Part shown: one piece after another, positions 6,937 through 10,283 of the stretch
Layout of the letters: every line of letters begins with the position of its first letter
How positions within the stretch are numbered: position 1 is the first letter of the stretch
From: Bacillota bacterium
GTDB lineage: Bacteria; Bacillota; Clostridia; Christensenellales; Aristaeellaceae
DNA: 10,283 nucleotides
NCBI GenBank assembly: GCA_023392395.1
Contig: JAEVZE010000009.1
Coordinates: 1 to 10,283, forward strand
Direction of reading: 5' to 3'
Notes under the pieces: model-generated
Told to the model about the DNA's origin: nothing
Seen by the model: only the letters and a program-made list of their open reading frames with translations
Database searches by the model: none
Position numbers and translations under genes: made by a program

Positions 6937-6963
6937 GGCAGTCGCGGATGACTGCCGGTTTTT
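6937..6963 (+). terminator. Plus-strand hairpin followed by a T run, terminator-like
   Basis: A perfect 7-bp stem GGCAGTC/GACTGCC with a 6-nt loop, then GGTTTTT. It has terminator shape on the plus strand, yet no plus-strand gene precedes it here. It may end an antisense transcript over the sigma gene, or act as a structure in the sigma mRNA leader. Confidence 0.35.
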
Positions 6964-7155
6964 GGAAACGACAGAAAATTGAAAAGCTGTAACGCGGGCT
7001 TTCCGGGAGGGATGCTTGAAGAAGGAGAGCACAGTCCGGGTTTGGCTTGTAACAGGCGCAAAACACACTCGGGCAAACGCCGTACCGGAGATTTGGGCAG
7101 AACGCCAGACTGCTTATTTTTCTGTTGAGAACTGCTGTTTTATTTGGTTCGGGGG

Positions 7156-7184
7156 TTGAAAAATCTTCCATTCTGCATTATAAT
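7156..7184 (+). promoter_or_regulatory. Strong sigma-A promoter of the liv operon
   Basis: TTGAAA (7156-7161, five of six consensus bases), a 17-bp spacer and a perfect TATAAT (7179-7184). Transcription should begin near 7191, about 30 nt before livG. Confidence 0.8.
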
Positions 7185-7188
7185 GCGA

Positions 7189-7208
7189 ATACAAATTCAT
7201 TTTTGTAT
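7189..7208 (+). promoter_or_regulatory. Inverted repeat at the liv transcription start, candidate operator
   Basis: ATACAAA and TTTGTAT (7189-7195 and 7202-7208) flank a 6-nt centre. The repeat begins 5 bp after the -10 box and covers the predicted start site, a usual place for a repressor. It is too AT-rich and short to act as a strong terminator. The repressor is unknown. Confidence 0.4.
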
Positions 7209-7222
7209 ATAAGGGGCGGCGT

Positions 7223-7996
7223 ATGAGCGCATTTCTGGAGGCCTCGGAGATCACGATGCGGTTCAAGGGCCTGACGGCGGTGGACCGCTTCTCAGCGTCC
7301 CTCGAGCGCGGCCGGATCTACGGCCTGATCGGCACCAACGGCGCGGGCAAGACCACGCTGATCAACATCCTGTCCGGCCAGCAGAAGCCCACCAGCGGCG
7401 TGGCGTACCTGGAGGGGCGGGAGATCACCGGCGTCCGGCCGGACATCGTGGCCCGCATGGGCGTAGGCCGCACCTATCAGAACCTGCGACTGTTCGGCAA
7501 GATGACCTGCCTTGAAAACGCGATGATCGGCGCGCAGCTGAACAAGGGCTACAACTTGGCCGAGGCGCTTTTGAGCCTTCCGGCCTATTGGAAGCGTGAG
7601 AAGGCGCTCAAGCAGACGGCGATGGAGATGCTCGAGGCCGTGGGCATTCAGGACTTGGCGGACAAGGAGGCTTCCTCGCTGCCCTACGGCGACCAAAGGC
7701 TTCTTGAGATTGCCAGAACCCTCGCGATGAAGCCCAGGCTGCTCCTGCTGGACGAGCCTGCCGCCGGCATGAACCCCCGCGAGAGCGCCGACTTGGTGGA
7801 GACCATCCGGCGCGTGCAGAAATCCTTCGACCTGACGATTTTGCTGATTGAGCACGACATGAAGGTCGTGATGGAGCTGTGCCAGTACATCTACGTGATG
7901 GCCTTTGGCGAAACCATCTTCCACGGCCTGCCGCGGGAGGTCAGCGAGCACCCGAAGGTCATCGAAGCGTATCTGGGGAGGGCGTGTCGTGCTTGA
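7223..7996 (+). CDS. livG: Branched-chain amino-acid-type ABC transporter ATP-binding protein LivG
   Basis: A 257-residue cytoplasmic ATPase, normal for LivG, that would pair with LivF to energise import through LivH/LivM. Walker A is GTNGAGKTT (37-45), the Q-loop region reads GRTYQNLRLFGKMT, the signature is LPYGDQ (153-158), Walker B is LLLLDEP (173-179) with E178, and the H-loop is IEHD (H211). The PAAGMNP stretch after Walker B and the GETIFHG C-terminal region are LivG hallmarks. The signature departs from LSGGQ, as is usual in this subfamily; Thr instead of Pro in the Walker A loop is a minor variant. The ATG at 7223 follows AAGGGG by 6 nt. It is first in the operon, directly after the promoter, and its end overlaps livF by 8 nt. 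HAAT-type transporters can also carry amides, urea or aromatic compounds, so the substrate is open. Confidence 0.93.
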   Translation: MSAFLEASEITMRFKGLTAVDRFSASLERGRIYGLIGTNGAGKTTLINILSGQQKPTSGVAYLEGREITGVRPDIVARMGVGRTYQNLRLFGKMTCLENAMIGAQLNKGYNLAEALLSLPAYWKREKALKQTAMEMLEAVGIQDLADKEASSLPYGDQRLLEIARTLAMKPRLLLLDEPAAGMNPRESADLVETIRRVQKSFDLTILLIEHDMKVVMELCQYIYVMAFGETIFHGLPREVSEHPKVIEAYLGRACRA

Positions 7997-8693
7997 ACTG
8001 AAGGAACTGAACGTATCCTACGGCAGCATCCGCGCGGTACGCGGGGCTTCGCTGACGGTAAAAGATGGCGAGATCGTCGCCTTGATCGGCGCCAACGGCG
8101 CGGGCAAGAGCACGATTTTGCAGGCGATTTCAGGGCTGCTCAAGCCGGGCGGCGGCGACATCCTTCTGGACGGCAAGTCCATCGCGGGCCTTCCGGCCGA
8201 GCGGATCGTGGAACTGGGCGTCATCCATGTACCGGAGGGGCGGCAGATCTTCGGGAGCATGACGGTACTCGAAAACCTTCGCCTGGGCGCCTATTCCATC
8301 CGCGACAAGGCGGAACTGGAAAAGCGCATGGAGGTCGCCTTTTCGCTGTTTCCGGTCATCGCCCAGCGCAGGAAGCAGCTGGCGGGCACGCTTTCAGGCG
8401 GCGAGCAACAGATGCTGGCCATCGGCCGCGGGTTGATGGCGGACCCGAAGGTGCTGCTGCTGGACGAGCCCTCGCTGGGGCTTTCGCCGCTTCTGACCCA
8501 ACAGGTGTTTGACGTGCTGGGCAGCCTCAGGCAAAAGGGCATCACGATGCTGCTGGTGGAGCAGAACGCCTGCGAGGCGCTGGAGATCTCCGACCGGGCG
8601 TACGTACTGGAGACCGGCGTCGTGGCGATGTCTGGGGCCAGCCGCGATCTGAAAGACGATCCACACGTCAAGACGGCGTATCTGGGGAGGTGA
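7989..8693 (+). CDS. livF: Branched-chain amino-acid-type ABC transporter ATP-binding protein LivF
   Basis: A 234-residue ATPase, the usual LivF length, partner of LivG. Walker A is GANGAGKST (34-42), the Q-loop stretch is VPEGRQIFGSMTVLENL, the signature is LSGGEQ (135-140), Walker B is VLLLDEP (155-161) with E160, and the usual H-loop histidine is replaced by Q192 in VEQN. That VEQN form is typical of LivF, so I do not read it as inactivation. PSLGLSPLL is likewise characteristic. I choose GTG at 7989: it has GGGGAGGG 6 nt upstream and gives the standard N terminus LELKELNVSYG. An ATG at 7905 in the same frame lies deep in livG and would add residues foreign to the family. The gene overlaps livG by 8 nt and is 4 nt from livH, indicating coupled translation. 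Confidence 0.93.
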   Translation: MLELKELNVSYGSIRAVRGASLTVKDGEIVALIGANGAGKSTILQAISGLLKPGGGDILLDGKSIAGLPAERIVELGVIHVPEGRQIFGSMTVLENLRLGAYSIRDKAELEKRMEVAFSLFPVIAQRRKQLAGTLSGGEQQMLAIGRGLMADPKVLLLDEPSLGLSPLLTQQVFDVLGSLRQKGITMLLVEQNACEALEISDRAYVLETGVVAMSGASRDLKDDPHVKTAYLGR

Positions 8694-8697
8694 GGGT

Positions 8698-9594
8698 ATG
8701 GATTTCTCCTATCTGCTGGTCCAGGTGGTCAACGGCCTGAAGCTGGGCAGCGTCTATGCCATCGTCGCCACCGGATACTGCATCGTCTACAGCATCCTCA
8801 GGCTGATCAACTTCGCCCACGGCGACATCATGTGCGTAGGCGTGTACGCCGCCTACATGATGATGACGGTGATGATGGCGCCGCTTCCGGTGGCCATCGC
8901 ACTTGCGATCGTCACGTCGGTGGTGTTGGGCGTTCTGGTGGAGCGTGTCGCCTACCGCCCTTTGCGCACCGCCAGCGAAGAGACGGTCATGATGACCTCC
9001 ATCGCGGTGTCGATGTTCATCCAGAACCTGATGACCATGGTCTTCTCCGCCCAGAGCCGGGCGTTCAAGCTGCCCGACGGTCTGGTGCAGCTGCATAGGA
9101 TCGGCGGCATCACGCTGTCCACGATGAACTTTATCACCTTCGGTCTGACGGCGGTGCTGCTCATCGGGCTCAACGTGGTCATCAAGCGCACCCGCATTGG
9201 CATGGCCATGCGCGCCTGTACCGACAACCCCAAGGCCGCGCGGCTGATGGGCATCAACGTCAACACCGTGGTCACCTTCTCCTTTGCGGTGGGTTCGGGC
9301 CTTGCGGCGGTGGCGGGCATCATGCTGGCGGGCGAGTACAAGACGATCGACCCGCTGATGGGCTTCGTGCCGGGCGTCAAGGCGTTCGTGGCGGCGGTGC
9401 TGGGTGGCATCGGCAGCCTCTCCGGCGCGGTGCTGGGCGGCTTCATCATGGGCGTTGCCGAGATGCTGTTCGCGGGCCTTTTGCCGCCGCAGTACGCGGT
9501 CTACCGCGACGCGCTGGTTTTCGTGATCCTGATTCTGGTGCTGCTGGTTCGGCCCAACGGTCTAATGGGCGCGCGCAGCGGAAGGAGGAGCTAG
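8698..9594 (+). CDS. livH: Branched-chain amino-acid-type ABC transporter permease LivH
   Basis: A 298-residue integral membrane protein, normal for LivH, with about eight hydrophobic segments. Family landmarks are LINFAHGD (36-43), ERVAYRPLR, the cytoplasmic stretch MRACTDNPKAARLMGIN beginning near 171, and VPGVKAFVAAVLGGIGSLSGA from 224, which is the ATPase-contacting region. It ends with a run of hydrophobic residues and RPNGLMG, the standard terminus. It would form the translocation path with LivM in the cytoplasmic membrane. The ATG at 8698 is preceded by GGGGAGGTGAGG, which also spans the livF stop. livM starts 1 nt after its stop. Confidence 0.94.
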   Translation: MDFSYLLVQVVNGLKLGSVYAIVATGYCIVYSILRLINFAHGDIMCVGVYAAYMMMTVMMAPLPVAIALAIVTSVVLGVLVERVAYRPLRTASEETVMMTSIAVSMFIQNLMTMVFSAQSRAFKLPDGLVQLHRIGGITLSTMNFITFGLTAVLLIGLNVVIKRTRIGMAMRACTDNPKAARLMGINVNTVVTFSFAVGSGLAAVAGIMLAGEYKTIDPLMGFVPGVKAFVAAVLGGIGSLSGAVLGGFIMGVAEMLFAGLLPPQYAVYRDALVFVILILVLLVRPNGLMGARSGRRS

Positions 9595-9595
9595 T

Positions 9596-10283
9596 ATGAT
9601 CGTGCGTAACAAGGCGTTCCGCTTCTGGGCGTTTATCGCGCTGCCCATCCTTCTGATCGCGCTGGCGGACCAGACGCTGCCCAGCTACTACGTGCGGCTG
9701 ATCAAGCTGGTGGGCATCAACATCATCCTGGCGTCCAGCCTCAGCTTATGCAACGGCTTCACCGGCATCTTCTCGATGGGTCACGCGGGCTTCATGGCCA
9801 TCGGCGCCTACGCCGCGTCGCTGCTCACCATCCCGGTCGCCAAAAAGATGATCCTGCTCAAGAACCTGCCCGACGCCATTCAGCAAGTGGCGATGCCGCT
9901 GATCCCGGCGCTTCTGATCGGCGGGCTGATCGCGGCGCTGGTGGCGCTTTTGATCGGCTTTCCGGTGCTCCGGTTCAAGGGGCACTACCTGTCGGTGGCG
10001 ACGCTGGGCCTGATCGTCATCATCCGGTCGCTCCTTCAGAACAACCCGGACTACACCAACGGCGCCAAGGGGCTGACCGGCATCGCGGGGCTTTCCGACA
10101 CGTTCACGATCTACGCGGTGATGATTGTGATGATGTTCATCCTGCACCGCATCCTGCATTCCGCCTACGGGCGCAGCATGATCGCCATCCGGGACGACAT
10201 CGTGGCCGCCGAATCTCTGGGCGTCGGGCTCGCCCGGCACAGGCTTCTGGCCTTCTGCGTCAGCGCCTTCATGGCGGCGGTGG
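9596..10283 (+). CDS. livM: Branched-chain amino-acid-type ABC transporter permease LivM (3' end outside window)
   Basis: 229 complete codons are visible and the frame is open to the window edge; the family usually runs to about 300-420 residues. Several membrane segments are seen. Diagnostic stretches are NGFTGIFSMGHAGFMAIGAYA, FPVLRFKGHYLSVATLGL, TNGAKGLTGI and the cytoplasmic loop GRSMIAIRDDIVAAESLGV that contacts the ATPases. It is the second permease of the importer. The ATG at 9596 is 1 nt past the livH stop, with GGAGGAG inside the end of livH. A substrate-binding protein gene does not precede it and could only lie beyond the window or elsewhere. Confidence 0.93.
   Translation, partial: MIVRNKAFRFWAFIALPILLIALADQTLPSYYVRLIKLVGINIILASSLSLCNGFTGIFSMGHAGFMAIGAYAASLLTIPVAKKMILLKNLPDAIQQVAMPLIPALLIGGLIAALVALLIGFPVLRFKGHYLSVATLGLIVIIRSLLQNNPDYTNGAKGLTGIAGLSDTFTIYAVMIVMMFILHRILHSAYGRSMIAIRDDIVAAESLGVGLARHRLLAFCVSAFMAAV

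Larger units (their letters stand above)
6898..7222. other. Divergent intergenic region between the sigma operon and the liv operon
   Basis: A 325-bp stretch with no gene I can support. An open minus-strand frame from 7171 runs through it but has no ribosome binding site, no family character, and ends out of frame within the sigma gene. The region holds the sigma Shine-Dalgarno (6903-6907), overlapping palindromes GACCGGTC and GGTCGACC (6921-6932), a hairpin (6937-6956) and the liv promoter with its inverted repeat. Two copies of TGTAAC (6988-6993 and 7048-7053) occur 60 bp apart. I find no convincing minus-strand promoter for the sigma gene, as might be expected if it is read by an ECF holoenzyme. 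Confidence 0.6.

Noticed and set aside
6988..7053. Two TGTAAC copies 60 bp apart as ECF -35 elements
   Set aside because: They face away from the sigma gene and neither has a convincing -10 partner at suitable spacing.
6743..7171. A 142-codon minus-strand frame covering the intergenic region
   Set aside because: It has no ribosome binding site, enters the sigma gene in the wrong frame, and shows no recognisable sequence.
7989..8693. LivF inactivation because the H-loop histidine is Gln192
   Set aside because: VEQN is the ordinary form in LivF proteins.

Overview
The window looks like a chromosomal stretch of a GC-rich Firmicute, probably a clostridial lineage. The evidence is near-consensus AGGAGG-type ribosome binding sites, sigma-A promoters with perfect TATAAT boxes, GTG and TTG starts, and an ECF sigma/anti-sigma pair of a style common in Firmicutes. 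No RNA gene, insertion sequence or CRISPR array is visible. I could not pin the organism to a genus.

Layout. (1) Positions 1-3130, minus strand: a promoter, a short-chain dehydrogenase, and, overlapping its end, a large fusion protein cut by the window edge. In order, the fusion carries an acyl-adenylating ligase, an acyl carrier protein domain with an intact phosphopantetheine serine, and the beginning of what looks like a PLP-dependent alpha-oxoamine synthase. Together with the reductase this reads as a compact route from a free fatty acid to a long-chain amino-ketone and then an amino alcohol, that is, a sphingoid-like lipid base. (2) Positions 3305-4737, plus strand: a one-cysteine peroxiredoxin and a pirin, 16 bp apart, ending at a rho-independent terminator. 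(3) Positions 4769-6897, minus strand: an ECF sigma factor broken by one extra base, its membrane-anchored anti-sigma factor with an outer Cys/His module, and a small acidic helical protein of unknown function, closed by a long hairpin. (4) Positions 6898-7222: an intergenic region with a plus-strand hairpin, overlapping palindromes, a near-consensus promoter and an inverted repeat at the predicted transcription start. (5) Positions 7223-10283, plus strand: livG, livF, livH and livM (partial), a branched-chain amino-acid-type ABC importer with tight or overlapping junctions and the ATPase genes first. No substrate-binding protein gene is in view.

The most interesting part is the first block: the ligase-carrier-synthase fusion coupled to a reductase. 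The second is the frameshifted sigma factor, where removing one A restores the family sequence exactly across the junction.
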